Source of the DNA: JBOZRQ01 sp050789255
GTDB taxonomy: Bacteria; Bacillota; Sulfobacillia; Symbiobacteriales; Symbiobacteriaceae
DNA length: 64,000 bases
Assembly: GCA_050789255.1 (NCBI GenBank)
Contig: JBOZRQ010000040.1
Span: 25,273 to 89,272, forward strand
Direction: 5' to 3'
This document shows, piece after piece, positions 24,582-36,943 of this stretch (within the stretch, counting starts at the first letter, position 1; each line of letters starts with the position of its first letter). A program made the position numbers and the translations under genes. Below the pieces are notes generated by a model. It was not told the origin of the DNA and did not search any database. It saw only the letters and a list, made by a program, of their open reading frames with translations.

Positions 24582-25691
24582 ATGAAAGGCTATCTGGTTT
24601 TGGAAGACGGCTCTGTCTATGCCGGCGAAGGCTTTGGTGCGCTCACCGAACAGCCTGGTGAGGTTGTTTTCAACACTGGCATGACCGGGTATCAAGAGGT
24701 CCTGACGGACCCTTCCTATTGCGGCCAGATCGTCACGATGACCTACCCCTTGATCGGCAATTACGGCATTAACGACGGCGATTTTGAATCCCGCCGGCCG
24801 TGGGTCAGGGGATTTATTGTGAAAGAGCTCTGCGATCAGCCCAGCCACTGGCAGGCGGTCAAGAGCCTTTCTGCGTATCTGGCCGAAAATGGCGTTCCTG
24901 GTCTTGCAGGCATCGACACTCGGGCGCTCACCAAGCACCTGCGCAAGGCGGGCACCATGCGTGGCGTCATCGCCACCACGGAAGACAGCTTCATTCCCAC
25001 GCCCGAGGTGATTGCCGCCTGGACCGCCAAGGCCCAGGGCTTCAGCATCCACACGCAGGTCCGCCACGTGACCACCCCCAACCCCTACCGCATCTTCGGC
25101 GGGGGCCACCGGGTCGTGGTCGTGGATTACGGGGCGAAGGAGAACATTCTGCGCTGCCTCAAGGCGGCCGACTGCGACTTGACGGTCGTGCCCTCCTTTA
25201 CCACCGCGGAGGATATTCTCGAGCTGCGGCCCGACGGCGTCATGCTCACCAACGGCCCTGGCGATCCCACCGATGTGCCCGAGTCGATCCAGACCGTCAA
25301 GGAGCTGCTGGAGTATGGCAAGCTACCGGTCTTCGGCATCTGCCTGGGGCACCAGATTCTAAGCCTTGCAATGGACGCGGCCACGTACAAGCTGAAGTAC
25401 GGCCATCGTGGCGCCAATCACCCGGTCAAGGACTATATCACCGGCCGGGTCTATATCACCAGCCAGAATCACGGCTTTGCCGTGGACGAGAGCACCCTTC
25501 CCACCGACGTCGCCGTCACCCACCGCAACCTGAACGACAACACCGTCGAGGGCATGATGCACCTGCACAAGCCCGTCTTCAGCGTTCAGTATCACCCCGA
25601 GGCGGCGCCGGGGCCCGAGGAGAACCGCTACCTGTTTGAGCGGTTCATGGCCAACATGGAGAAGGCTCGCCCCGTAAAGCAGCTGGCGTAA
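24582..25691 (+). CDS. carA: carbamoyl-phosphate synthase small (glutaminase) subunit
   Basis: A 369-residue protein. The N-terminal CarA domain (YLVLEDGSVYAGEGFGA, GEVVFNTGMTGYQEVLTDPS) is followed by a class I glutamine amidotransferase domain with the nucleophile in FGICLGHQIL and catalytic His-Pro-Glu in VQYHPEAAPGPEEN. It supplies ammonia to CarB for carbamoyl phosphate. ATG after AGGAGG. Control is by the ARG boxes at 24404 and perhaps a second promoter. A terminator hairpin separates it from carB. Confidence 0.96.
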   Translation: MKGYLVLEDGSVYAGEGFGALTEQPGEVVFNTGMTGYQEVLTDPSYCGQIVTMTYPLIGNYGINDGDFESRRPWVRGFIVKELCDQPSHWQAVKSLSAYLAENGVPGLAGIDTRALTKHLRKAGTMRGVIATTEDSFIPTPEVIAAWTAKAQGFSIHTQVRHVTTPNPYRIFGGGHRVVVVDYGAKENILRCLKAADCDLTVVPSFTTAEDILELRPDGVMLTNGPGDPTDVPESIQTVKELLEYGKLPVFGICLGHQILSLAMDAATYKLKYGHRGANHPVKDYITGRVYITSQNHGFAVDESTLPTDVAVTHRNLNDNTVEGMMHLHKPVFSVQYHPEAAPGPEENRYLFERFMANMEKARPVKQLA

Positions 25692-25700
25692 ACGCAAATA

Positions 25701-25737
25701 GCTCGCCAACCCCCTGACTGGGCGTGGCGGGCTTTTT
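25701..25737 (+). terminator. hairpin between carA and carB
   Basis: GCTCGCCA (25701-25708) pairs with TGGCGGGC (25725-25732), then TTTTT. Its place between two subunits of one enzyme suggests partial readthrough or a separate carB start. Confidence 0.8.
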
Positions 25738-25781
25738 GTCGCGGCTCATGATAGGCGCTACACGATCAGGAGGATATAGAG

Positions 25782-29081
<3,300 letters not shown>

Positions 29082-29095
29082 GGGAATACAGTACG

Positions 29096-29124
29096 GGCCG
29101 GGCGTCCTGCGAGGGCGCCCGGCC
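29096..29124 (+). terminator. hairpin after carB
   Basis: GGCCGGGCG (29096-29104) pairs with CGCCCGGCC (29116-29124). Only a weak T-tract follows. Confidence 0.65.
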
Positions 29125-29137
29125 TGTTCCATGGGTG

Positions 29138-29189
29138 TTGACAGAGAATTTGTTGGCGGATTATGCTATTGACAAAGAAGTTCTTCTTG
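29138..29189 (+). promoter_or_regulatory. lrp-like gene promoter with adjacent palindrome
   Basis: TTGACA (29138-29143), 18 nt, TATGCT (29162-29167). Just downstream AAGAAGTTCTTCTT is a palindrome-like element that could serve for autoregulation; the operator role is speculative. Confidence 0.6.
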
Positions 29190-29206
29190 AGAACAGGGGA
29201 TACATC

Positions 29207-29695
29207 ATGAATTTATCGATGGACCGGATCGGGGTGCAGATTCTGCGTCGCCTGGTCGAGAATGGCCGCATCTCCCATACGGAGTTGGGCAAGGAGGTCG
29301 GCCTGAGCAGCTCCAGCGTGTACAACCGGGTCCAGCACCTGGAGCAAAGCGGGGTGATCCAGGGCTATACAACGGTGCTGGATCCGCAGAAGTTGGGCTA
29401 CGGGGTGACAGCGTTTGTCTTCGTGCAAACGGCGGCACGTCCGGAGGAGTATCAGGAGACCATCGAGTTTATCATGAACTCTCCGTTCATCACCGAGGCA
29501 TACGACGTGACCGGAAACGCCATGTACCTGCTCAAGGTCCAGGCCCGCTCGCTCGATGAGCTCGGTCAACTGCTAAAGTCGCTCAGGGCGCTCCCGGTGG
29601 TCACGGGGACGGAGACCGTGGTGAGCCTGGCTACGCTGAAGAGCTCCGGTTTTGTGCCCGCAGTGCCGCAGAGCGAACAAAGCGAAAGGGAGTAG
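29207..29695 (+). CDS. Lrp/AsnC family regulator
   Basis: A 162-residue regulator. The N-terminal winged HTH (MDRIGVQILRRLVENGRISH, ELGKEVGLSSSSVYNRVQHL) is followed by a C-terminal RAM ligand domain (QKLGYGVTAFVFVQ, YDVTGNAMYLLKVQ). ATG 29207 follows GGGGA by six nt; longer frames lack a site and overlap the promoter. It stops five nt before the class III aminotransferase gene, so it very likely regulates that gene in response to an amino acid. Confidence 0.92.
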   Translation: MNLSMDRIGVQILRRLVENGRISHTELGKEVGLSSSSVYNRVQHLEQSGVIQGYTTVLDPQKLGYGVTAFVFVQTAARPEEYQETIEFIMNSPFITEAYDVTGNAMYLLKVQARSLDELGQLLKSLRALPVVTGTETVVSLATLKSSGFVPAVPQSEQSERE

Positions 29696-29700
29696 TCCAT

Positions 29701-30882
29701 ATGAAGAGCACTGTTACGCTCCTGGAGACCGAGCGCCGCTACGACTCACGGGTGTACGACAAGCACAACCTGGTCCTGACCCGTGGGGAGGGCGCCCGGG
29801 TGTGGGATGTGGAGGGCCGTGCCTATATCGACTGCGTTGGCGGCTACGGGGTGGCGAACGTGGGCCACAGCAACCCCATGGTGGTGAGCGCGGTGCAGGA
29901 GCAGGCAGCCCGGCTCATGGTGTGCGCCCAGACCTTCCCGAACGACAAGCGGGCAGCGTTCCTGGAGGAGCTGGCTTCCGTGCTGCCGCAGGGGCTGGAG
30001 CGGGTCTGGCTCTGCAACAGCGGCACCGAGGCCATGGAGGCGGCGATCAAGTTCGCCCGCACGGCCACCGGGCGCCACAAGTTCGTGGCCATGCGGAAGG
30101 GCTTCTCAGGCCGGACCATGGGCGCGCTCAGCCTCACCTGGGAGCCCAAGTACCGGGAGCCGTTCTCTCCCCTTCTGCATGAGACTGCATTTGTCGATTT
30201 CAACGACGTGGCAGCCCTTGAGGCGGCAGTGGACGGCCAGACGGCGGCAATCATTCTGGAGCCGGTGCAGGGTGAGGGCGGGGTGCACCCGGGCAGCCCC
30301 GAGTTTCTTCGCGCAGCCCGCGAGCTGAGCCGCAAGCACGGCGCCCTGCTGGTGCTCGACGAAATTCAAACCGGCTTCTGCCGCACTGGAGCCTTCTTCG
30401 CCCTGGAGCACTTTGGCGTAACCCCCGACCTCATGACCCTGGCCAAGGGCATGGGCGGCGGCGTGCCCGTGGGCGCCCTCGCCATGACGCAGGCGGTAGC
30501 GGACGCCATGCCCAAGGGCGGCCACGGCTCTACCTTTGGCGGCAACCCGCTTGCCATGGCGGCTGGTGCTGCAGCCATTCGCTTCATGAAGCAGGAGCGC
30601 CTGTGGGAGCGGGCCGAGGAGCTGGGCGCTTATTTCCGTGAGGCGCTGGGCGCCATTCAAGCCCCGCAGGTGGTCGCGGTGCGGGGGCTGGGCCTCATGG
30701 TAGGGCTTGAGCTGGACCGCCCTTCCGCCCCGTTCATTGAGGCCCTGGAGCACGACCACGGCATCCTGACCCTGCAAGCCGGCCCCAACGTGATCCGCTA
30801 CCTGCCGCCGCTGGTGATTAGCCGGGAGGAGTTGGCGCGGGTGGTGGCGGCGACGGCCCAGGTGCTGCAGCAGGCGAAATAG
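29701..30882 (+). CDS. class III aminotransferase (ArgD/LysJ-like)
   Basis: A 393-residue PLP enzyme related to acetylornithine and [LysW]-aminoadipate-semialdehyde aminotransferases: GGYGVANVGHSNP, NSGTEAMEAAIKFAR, FSGRTMGALSLTW, EPVQGEGGV, LDEIQTGFCRTG and Schiff-base Lys in TLAKGMGGGVPVGA. It differs clearly from argD at 2474. No ARG box precedes it. Instead it is coupled to an Lrp-type regulator, which favours a role in lysine, ornithine or other omega-amino acid metabolism. No lysW/X/Y/Z are present, so a specific name is not justified. Confidence 0.88.
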   Translation: MKSTVTLLETERRYDSRVYDKHNLVLTRGEGARVWDVEGRAYIDCVGGYGVANVGHSNPMVVSAVQEQAARLMVCAQTFPNDKRAAFLEELASVLPQGLERVWLCNSGTEAMEAAIKFARTATGRHKFVAMRKGFSGRTMGALSLTWEPKYREPFSPLLHETAFVDFNDVAALEAAVDGQTAAIILEPVQGEGGVHPGSPEFLRAARELSRKHGALLVLDEIQTGFCRTGAFFALEHFGVTPDLMTLAKGMGGGVPVGALAMTQAVADAMPKGGHGSTFGGNPLAMAAGAAAIRFMKQERLWERAEELGAYFREALGAIQAPQVVAVRGLGLMVGLELDRPSAPFIEALEHDHGILTLQAGPNVIRYLPPLVISREELARVVAATAQVLQQAK

Positions 30883-30896
30883 TAGGGGGGCAGAGA

Positions 30897-32480
30897 ATGC
30901 GCACGCTTTACCGCAACGCCCACGTGATCACGATGGACCCTACGAACCCTCGGGCCAGCGCCTTCCTCGTTGAGAACGGACGCTTCGTCGCGGTGGGCAG
31001 CGATGATGACCTTGCCGCCGCAGTGCGGGCCGGCGACCGTACGGTTAATCTCGGTGGCCGGACGGTGGTGCCGGGTTTGATCGATGCCCATGTTCACTTC
31101 GCCTGGTTCGCTTTCAACCTGGTTGACATCGACCTGACTCGGGTGGGGACCCGGGAAGAGGTGCTGGGCAAGGTTGCCGAGCGGGTCCGTACCACGCCCA
31201 CGGGTGACTGGATCCGGGGCTACGGCTTTGACGCCAACACGTGGGGGCGGTGGCCCACCTACGCAGACCTGGATGCGGTGGCGCCCGATCATCCCGTGGC
31301 GTTGAGCGCCAGGGATGGGCACAGCACATGGGTGAACAGCCTGGCCATGCGGTTGGCCGGGGTGACCTCCGTCACGGAAAGCCCGGCCGGCGGCCACATC
31401 GTGCGCGATGGGAACGGCCAGCCGACAGGCATCTTTCAGGAGAACGCGGCGCAGCTGATTCGGGACGTCATGCCGCAGCGCTCCCAGGAGGAACGATTGG
31501 CCGCCTATCGGCTCGGTATGCGTGCGGCCGCCGAGGTCGGCGTCACCGGCATGCATGACATGGAGCCCTACGACTCGGCCTGCTTCTGTGCGCTCCAGCG
31601 CCTGGACGCCAACGGTGAACTCACGGTCCGGTTCAGCAAGGCGATTCCGGAGTCTGCCTTTGAGAGTGCCGTGGGCGCCGGGCTCTCCAGCGGCTTCGGC
31701 AACGAATGGCTGCGCATTGGCTGGCTCAAGCTCTTTTCGGACGGCAGCCTGGGTTCGCAGACGGCCCACCTGCTGGATGCCTATGAGGGGAGACCGGGCT
31801 ACTTCGGCGTGCCCACGCACTCCCAGGAAGAGATGGAGGCATTCGTCGGGAAGGCGGTGCAGCATGACATGGCCGTCGCGATCCACGCGATCGGGGACGC
31901 CGCCAACCGCAGCGTGTTGAACGCCTTTGCCGCCCACGCTGCAGAATCCCAGCGGCGCGGCCTGCGCCACCGGCTCGAACATGCCCAGCTGTTGAAGGCC
32001 GAGGACCTGCCCCGCTTCGCCGAGTTGGGGATCATCGCCTCGGTGCAGCCCTCGCATGCTCCGAGCGACCGATATATCGCCGACAAGCACTGGGGCGCCC
32101 GCGCCCGGCTGGCCTACGCCTTCAAGAGCCTGCTCAGGTCGGGCGCCCGCATGGCCCTGGGCTCCGATGTGCCGGTGGAGCCCCTGGATCCCCTCGCAGG
32201 CATCCATGCGGCCGTGTGGCGCAAGCGCCTGAATGAGCCGGAGTCGGCGCCCTGGTATCCCGAGGAGCGGCTGACCGTGGCCGAGGCCCTGCATGGCTTC
32301 ACCCTGGGCGCCGCCTATGCCTCGGGCGAGGAGGCGCTCAAGGGGTCGATCACGCCGGGGAAGCTGGCTGATTTCGTGGTGCTCAGCCAAGACATCTCCA
32401 CGGGCGATGAGGAGACCTTTGCTTCTGTGCGTCCCGTGGCGACCGTTGTAGGTGGGCGTTCCGTGTTCGGCGGGTGGTAG
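30897..32480 (+). CDS. YtcJ-like amidohydrolase
   Basis: A 527-residue metal-dependent hydrolase of the amidohydrolase superfamily. Motifs are the HxH metal motif in VVPGLIDAHVHFAWF, WIRGYGFDANTW typical of the YtcJ group, a metal His in LEHAQLL, SVQPSHAPSD, and the C-terminal Asp in ALGSDVPVEPLDPLAGIHAA. Members hydrolyse N-acyl or cyclic amide substrates, mostly unknown. ATG after AGGGGGGCAG, 14 nt behind the aminotransferase, hence probably one operon with it and the Lrp regulator. Confidence 0.9.
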   Translation: MRTLYRNAHVITMDPTNPRASAFLVENGRFVAVGSDDDLAAAVRAGDRTVNLGGRTVVPGLIDAHVHFAWFAFNLVDIDLTRVGTREEVLGKVAERVRTTPTGDWIRGYGFDANTWGRWPTYADLDAVAPDHPVALSARDGHSTWVNSLAMRLAGVTSVTESPAGGHIVRDGNGQPTGIFQENAAQLIRDVMPQRSQEERLAAYRLGMRAAAEVGVTGMHDMEPYDSACFCALQRLDANGELTVRFSKAIPESAFESAVGAGLSSGFGNEWLRIGWLKLFSDGSLGSQTAHLLDAYEGRPGYFGVPTHSQEEMEAFVGKAVQHDMAVAIHAIGDAANRSVLNAFAAHAAESQRRGLRHRLEHAQLLKAEDLPRFAELGIIASVQPSHAPSDRYIADKHWGARARLAYAFKSLLRSGARMALGSDVPVEPLDPLAGIHAAVWRKRLNEPESAPWYPEERLTVAEALHGFTLGAAYASGEEALKGSITPGKLADFVVLSQDISTGDEETFASVRPVATVVGGRSVFGGW

Positions 32481-32487
32481 GTGCAGT

Positions 32488-32838
32488 ATGGAAGATAACT
32501 TTTGGGCCAAGGCCGACGAACTGGTGGCATCCAGCGAGATCTTCATCGACCGGCCGAAGGGCAGCAGTCACCCAAAGTGGCACCACATCATCTATCCCAT
32601 GGACTACGGCTACCTGGAGGGCACCACGGCGATGGACGGCGGCGGGATCGATGTGTGGCGAGGCTCGCTCCCAGACCGGCGGGTGACTGGTTGCATCGTT
32701 ACGGTGGATGTGGGGAAGCGGGATGCGGAGGTGAAGCTCCTGGTGGGCTGCACGTCGGAAGAGGCACAGCTCGCCCTGGCGACTCACAACACCTTTTCCC
32801 AGGCTGGCATGTTGATTGCCCGGAGCACTACCTGCTGA
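32488..32838 (+). CDS. small inorganic-pyrophosphatase-like protein
   Basis: A 116-residue protein resembling a short form of soluble inorganic pyrophosphatase: EIFIDRPKGSSHPKW, YPMDYGYLEGTTAMDGGGID and a strand VTGCIVTVDVGKRDAEVKLLVGC. It lacks the full set of acidic residues of classical PPases (about 175 residues), so its activity is uncertain. ATG 32488 after a weak GTAGGTG; seven nt behind the amidohydrolase. Its last 11 nt overlap the convergent lipoprotein gene. Confidence 0.75.
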   Translation: MEDNFWAKADELVASSEIFIDRPKGSSHPKWHHIIYPMDYGYLEGTTAMDGGGIDVWRGSLPDRRVTGCIVTVDVGKRDAEVKLLVGCTSEEAQLALATHNTFSQAGMLIARSTTC

Positions 32839-34144
32839 ATTGTACCCGCAGGAGCTTGCCGTTACGAAATGCCAGGCGGACCTTGGCGCCAGGTTTTAGT
32901 TCGCGCAGGCTTGCAATGCCCCCCGACACTTGGACCTCGTACCCGACCGTGGGGAACTCAACGTCCTTGCCATCGATTTTGATCACAAGCTTCTCCTCAT
33001 CGATTGAGACGGCGGTGCCATCTTTGGGCTCGAAAGGCTCTAGCGGATCTACCGTCTTGACTTCCAGCAGGGTTGCTGTCTGTAGGCCTGGGGACAGCTG
33101 CCAGGTTGCGTAGACGTCGTAATAGCCGCTCGCGTCATTCATGTGGTGCGCCTTGATCAGACCGCCCTCGATGTCAGGTTCTCCTCCAGAACGCATAACA
33201 GACCCGACGGCTGAGAGTGAGTAACCGCGTCCTTTGTCGCCGGCGTGAAAGACTACTTGAAACAGCTCCTGCCCGTTGTCGACGAAGAAGCTATAGGCGC
33301 TGGAGTGAGCCACATAGGCCCCGATCTCCCCGACCCGCAGGAAGAAACCGTTCGCCCCGCCGGGGAGCGGTACCCGGCCGAACCTCACATCCTTCGCGAT
33401 CGGCCCGAGGGGCAGGCGCAGCGTCTTCCCCTGCTTATGGACCGAGTAAAGGGTGTACGGCGTGGTCGGCTGCCCACAGAACTCCAGCGGTTGTTCCGGA
33501 TAGAGGTACACGGTGACCGAACTGTCCTGATACTTGATCGTCCCCACGGAGGTCACATCGGCGGGTGCTGGAGCCGTCCTCATGGCTTCCACGGAAGCAA
33601 GAACGGCCTCAGCGTCTGGGGCCTTCTTCGAAAGCTCAACGGCCTTTTGAGCCTCTTCGCGAGCCTTCGGGTAATCCCCCAGCCGTTCATGAACCCGAGC
33701 GAGCTCCATGTGCGGCTCATAGCGATCGGGCTGTTGCCAAACCGAGGAGGTGAGTCGCTGGTTCGCCCGGCACAGGTCACCTGATTCCAGGGCGGCCACG
33801 CCTGTGTTGAAGGTCGCGTATTTATGGTTTGGCTCGATCTTGAGCGCCGCCTGGCCGGCCGCCAGCGCCTCCTGCCAACGCTTAGCCATCAGGTACACGT
33901 AGCTCAGCTCGTTGTAGTTGTCCGCCGTAGGCTCCTTCTCCACGATCGCTTTCCATGCTGCAATCGCTTTCTCGTAGTCGCCCCGTGACAGGAAACCATT
34001 AGCCTGCGCTTTCGGGTCCACTTTTGACTGCTCGGTGGACGGCACCGCCGGGGGCTGTGCGGGTACCTCCGTGGGCTTGGACTTCGTACACGCTGCGGTG
34101 GCTAAGGCCGCCGTGATGACGAATGCCGCCAGGCGGGATTTCAT
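32828..34144 (-). CDS. TPR-containing lipoprotein
   Basis: A 438-residue protein with a signal peptide SRLAAFVITAALATAACTK (lipobox-like T-A-A-C, Cys near 19). A Pro-rich linker is followed by TPR-type repeats (about 45-185; ANGFLSRGDYEKAIAAWKAI, ELSYVYLMAKRWQEALAAGQ, HMELARVHERLGDYPKAREE). The unrecognised C-terminal beta-rich half ends VGYEVQVSGGIASLRELKPG. Start 34144 follows AGGTG. It converges on the PPase-like gene with an 11-nt overlap. Function unknown; exported to the outer face of the membrane. Confidence 0.78.
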   Translation of the reverse strand: MKSRLAAFVITAALATAACTKSKPTEVPAQPPAVPSTEQSKVDPKAQANGFLSRGDYEKAIAAWKAIVEKEPTADNYNELSYVYLMAKRWQEALAAGQAALKIEPNHKYATFNTGVAALESGDLCRANQRLTSSVWQQPDRYEPHMELARVHERLGDYPKAREEAQKAVELSKKAPDAEAVLASVEAMRTAPAPADVTSVGTIKYQDSSVTVYLYPEQPLEFCGQPTTPYTLYSVHKQGKTLRLPLGPIAKDVRFGRVPLPGGANGFFLRVGEIGAYVAHSSAYSFFVDNGQELFQVVFHAGDKGRGYSLSAVGSVMRSGGEPDIEGGLIKAHHMNDASGYYDVYATWQLSPGLQTATLLEVKTVDPLEPFEPKDGTAVSIDEEKLVIKIDGKDVEFPTVGYEVQVSGGIASLRELKPGAKVRLAFRNGKLLRVQFSR

Positions 34145-34308
34145 CGGGGGAGCACCTCGTTTTGACCATGTTACAAGTATGACGGTGGATCCTCCGAATA
34201 GTTTCGACGATTCACTCACTCCTCGGGCGTTGTTTGATGCCTAGAAATATTTTCTGGTCAATGGATGGTGGGTGGAAGGAATTCGCTGACCAACCTACGA
34301 ATCTCTGC

Positions 34309-34322
34309 CATACGTTTGCATG
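34309..34322 (+). promoter_or_regulatory. possible LacI-family operator upstream of its own gene
   Basis: CATACGTTTGCATG is an imperfect palindrome centred on ACGTTTGC, resembling the perfect operator at 35497. An 8-bp repeat pair TCTGGTCA (34253) and TGACCAGA (34321) also flanks this region. The rest of the 215-bp gap shows no gene. Confidence 0.45.
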
Positions 34323-34359
34323 ACCAGAGGCTCATCCTTAAGGTGGAGATCACACGCCC

Positions 34360-35394
34360 ATGGACGTCACAATCAAAGATGTAGCCAAAGCAGCGGGCGT
34401 ATCTGCCTCCACCGTGTCACGGGTGCTGGCCGGGAACTCGGCCATCAGCCAGCCCACGCATGAGAAGGTTCGCCAGGCCTTGCGGGAGCTGAATTACCAC
34501 CCGCACGCCGGCGCTCGCAGCCTCGTCACGGGAAGCAGCCGCACCATTGGCCTCATTACCTCCCGCCCAACCGACCAGACCTTCGCCAACCCGTTCTTTC
34601 CCGAAGTGATCCGCGGCATCGGCTCCGTCCTGGAGACGGAAGGGTACAACCTGCTGCTCTCCACCACGCAGGGGGAAGCCAAGCAACGCATGGCGTGCCT
34701 GCAAATGCTCCGCAGCCGCCATGTGGACGGCGTCATTCTCACCAGCTCCCGCCTGGGCGATGAGCTGATGGACGCCCTGATCGCCGAAAAGCGTAGCTTC
34801 GTCCTGATCGGCCGACCAGCCGACCGCAAGGGAAACCTGGCCCACCCGACCGTCCACTTCGTCAACAACGACAACGTCTCGGCGGCCTTGGTGGCGGTGC
34901 AGCACCTTATCAGCCGCGGCCACCGGCGCATTGGCTTCATCACCGGCGCCCGCCAATGGGTCTACTGCTATGACCGCCTGGAGGGCTACCGGCAGGCGCT
35001 GGCTGAGCACGAGATTCCGTTCGACCCGGAGCTGGTGCAGGAAGGGCACAGCACGCAGCTCGACGGCAACATCGCTGCAGAGCGGCTCCTTTCCCTGCCG
35101 AACCCGCCGACGGCGATCCTGGCCGTAGACGATACGCTTGCCCTCGGCGCCATGGAGGCTGTTATGGGCCGGGGACTGCGCATCCCGGCAGATGTGGCGG
35201 TGGTGGGCTTCAACGACAGCCAGATCTCCTCCTGGTCCCGCCCGCAGCTTTCCACCGTCCGAATCCCCGTCTTTGACCTGGGCGCCATGGCGGCCCGCAT
35301 GCTGCTGGGCCTGCTGCATGGGGTCCCGCTCCGCCCGCACCAGGTGATTCTGCCCAGCCAACTGATCGCCCGGGAATCCACCATTGGCAGCTGA
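34360..35394 (+). CDS. LacI-family transcriptional regulator
   Basis: A 344-residue repressor. The HTH (residues 4-25, VTIKDVAKAAGVSASTVSRV) and hinge helix (HPHAGARSLVTG) precede a periplasmic-binding-type sensor domain (IGLITSRPTD, RGHRRIGFITG, ILAVDDTLALGAMEA, VAVVGFNDSQISSW). It is followed by a terminator and by the sugar ABC operon with a matching operator, so it most likely represses that operon until a malto- or isomalto-oligosaccharide binds. Confidence 0.93.
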   Translation: MDVTIKDVAKAAGVSASTVSRVLAGNSAISQPTHEKVRQALRELNYHPHAGARSLVTGSSRTIGLITSRPTDQTFANPFFPEVIRGIGSVLETEGYNLLLSTTQGEAKQRMACLQMLRSRHVDGVILTSSRLGDELMDALIAEKRSFVLIGRPADRKGNLAHPTVHFVNNDNVSAALVAVQHLISRGHRRIGFITGARQWVYCYDRLEGYRQALAEHEIPFDPELVQEGHSTQLDGNIAAERLLSLPNPPTAILAVDDTLALGAMEAVMGRGLRIPADVAVVGFNDSQISSWSRPQLSTVRIPVFDLGAMAARMLLGLLHGVPLRPHQVILPSQLIARESTIGS

Positions 35395-35435
35395 CGGCTG
35401 ACGTCACCCCCAACCCGCAGGGGTCGGCCGTTTTT
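35394..35435 (+). terminator. terminator after the LacI-type gene
   Basis: ACGGCTGAC (35394-35402) pairs with GTCGGCCGT (35423-35431), with an inner CCCC/GGGG step, then TTTTT. Confidence 0.82.
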
Positions 35436-35459
35436 GCAGCTTACATAGGAGCCGAATCT

Positions 35460-35510
35460 ACCACGCCCCCCAGGCGTGGTGTTGTCAGGCCTTCTATGCA
35501 AGCGTTTGCA
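35460..35510 (+). promoter_or_regulatory. hairpin plus LacI-type operator before the sugar ABC operon
   Basis: TGCAAGCGTTTGCA (35497-35510) is a near-perfect 14-bp LacI-family operator with a central CG. A hairpin ACCACGCC (35460-35467)/GGCGTGGT (35473-35480) lies 17 bp upstream. No clear -35/-10 pair could be placed with confidence. Confidence 0.75.
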
Positions 35511-35556
35511 CAGGAGTTCAGGCCCCAAGAGAAACACATGAGGGGAGAATGACACA

Positions 35557-36855
35557 GTGAAGAAGTTCATGAAACTCGCTGCCTCTGCTGTTCTGCTGGC
35601 GGTGCTCGCCGGTTGCGGCAGCTCCAAGGGCACCACCCCGAGCACCAACACCGACACGCCCAAGGCCCCGGAGAAGAAAGAGATCACCATGTTCAACCTG
35701 AAGGTTGAGATCGACCAGGCGCTCAAGAACCTGGCCGCCGACTTTGAGAAGGAGAAGAACATCAAGGTCACGGTCAAGACCTGCGGTGGCGGCTGCGACT
35801 ACGGCGCCGCGCTGAAGGCCGAGATGCAGTCCGGTAAGGAGCCCGACATGTTCGTCATGGAAGGCCCCGGCAACCTCGACGTGTGGAAGCACAAGGTGGC
35901 CGACCTCTCCAGCGAGCCCTGGGTCAAGGAGGTCAACCCCGACCTGCTCGGCCTGAAGCTGGACGGCAAGATCGTCGGCTTCCCGGTGGCCATTGAGGGC
36001 TACGGCCTGATCTACAACAAGGCGATCCTGGACAAGGCCGGCGTCAACCCCGACGCCATCAAGACCTACGCCGACCTGGAGAAGGCCTTCAAGACCATCA
36101 ACGACAAGAAGAAGGATCTGGGCATTGACGCCGTCGTATCCTACTCCACCAAGGAGACCTGGATCAGCGGCAACCACACCTTCAACATGTACCTGGCGGC
36201 CCGCGACAACGCCGACAAGTTCACTGACGACCTGTTGGCCGGCAAGGTGGACGTGAAGGCTGACCCGCTCGCCAAGGATTACGCCAAGCTGATCAAGCTG
36301 ATCCTGGACTATTCGGACAAGGCCAAGCTGGAGTCCCTCGACTACAACGGCCAGGTCGCCGCCTTCGGCACCGGCAAGGCCGCCTTCCTGCACCAGGGCA
36401 ACTGGGCCTACGGCAACCTGAAGGACCTGAAGGCCACCTTCGACATGGGCTTCGTGCCCCTGGCCATGAACGACTCCAAGTACTCCGCCGCGATCCCCGT
36501 TGGCGTGCCTTCCTACTACTCCATCAACAAGGACTCCAAGAACGCTGACGCCGCCAAGGAGTTCCTCAACTACATCGCCCTGACCGACCGCGGCCACAAG
36601 TACATGATCAACGAGGCCTTCATGGTGCCGGCGTTCAAGAACGTCAAGCTCCAGCCGACCGATCCGCTGGCCAAGTCGATCATGAAGTTCAACGCCGAGG
36701 GCCGCACCCTGACCTGGCAGTTCGGCAAGTTCACCGGCAAGAACTGGGGCATGCAGCAGGTGGCCCCGATCACCGCTCAGTACGGCAAGGACGGCGACCT
36801 CAGCAAGTTCCTTGATTCCCTGGACAAGGCTGCCAAGGAGTTCTCCAAGCTGTAA
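35557..36855 (+). CDS. sugar ABC transporter substrate-binding lipoprotein
   Basis: A 432-residue extracytoplasmic binding protein of the family 1 (MalE/MsmE) type. The signal peptide ends in lipobox VLAGC (Cys about 21). Then come a Ser/Thr/Pro linker, ITMFNLKVEIDQALKNLAAD and FEKEKNIKVTVKT, PDMFVMEGPG, and IEGYGLIYNKAILDKAGVNP. GTG start after AGGGGAGAA. It captures oligosaccharides for the two permeases downstream. The neighbouring GH15 enzyme suggests an alpha-glucan. Strong expression relative to the permeases is implied by the attenuating hairpin that follows. Confidence 0.92.
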   Translation: MKKFMKLAASAVLLAVLAGCGSSKGTTPSTNTDTPKAPEKKEITMFNLKVEIDQALKNLAADFEKEKNIKVTVKTCGGGCDYGAALKAEMQSGKEPDMFVMEGPGNLDVWKHKVADLSSEPWVKEVNPDLLGLKLDGKIVGFPVAIEGYGLIYNKAILDKAGVNPDAIKTYADLEKAFKTINDKKKDLGIDAVVSYSTKETWISGNHTFNMYLAARDNADKFTDDLLAGKVDVKADPLAKDYAKLIKLILDYSDKAKLESLDYNGQVAAFGTGKAAFLHQGNWAYGNLKDLKATFDMGFVPLAMNDSKYSAAIPVGVPSYYSINKDSKNADAAKEFLNYIALTDRGHKYMINEAFMVPAFKNVKLQPTDPLAKSIMKFNAEGRTLTWQFGKFTGKNWGMQQVAPITAQYGKDGDLSKFLDSLDKAAKEFSKL

Positions 36856-36874
36856 GACCACCCCACAGGAAGGT

Positions 36875-36906
36875 GAGGGAGAGGGTCCTGCCCTCTCCCT
36901 CTTTTT
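36875..36906 (+). terminator. partial terminator between binding protein and permeases
   Basis: GAGGGAGAGGG (36875-36885) and CCCTCTCCCTC (36891-36901) form a perfect 11-bp stem with a five-nt loop, then TTTTT. Such hairpins commonly lower permease expression relative to the binding protein. Confidence 0.88.
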
Positions 36907-36943
36907 CCGGGGACTATTGGGCCGGGCGCCCGAAAGGGGAATC

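Noticed and set aside
25701..25737. Riboswitch or uracil attenuator (PyrR-type) between carA and carB
   Set aside because: Only a simple terminator is visible; no PyrR-binding consensus or antiterminator pairing was found in the short 90-nt gap.
29096..29206. Longer N terminus for the Lrp-type protein starting near 29072
   Set aside because: It would cover the carB stop, a hairpin and the promoter, and adds 45 residues not found in Lrp proteins; ATG 29207 has the SD.
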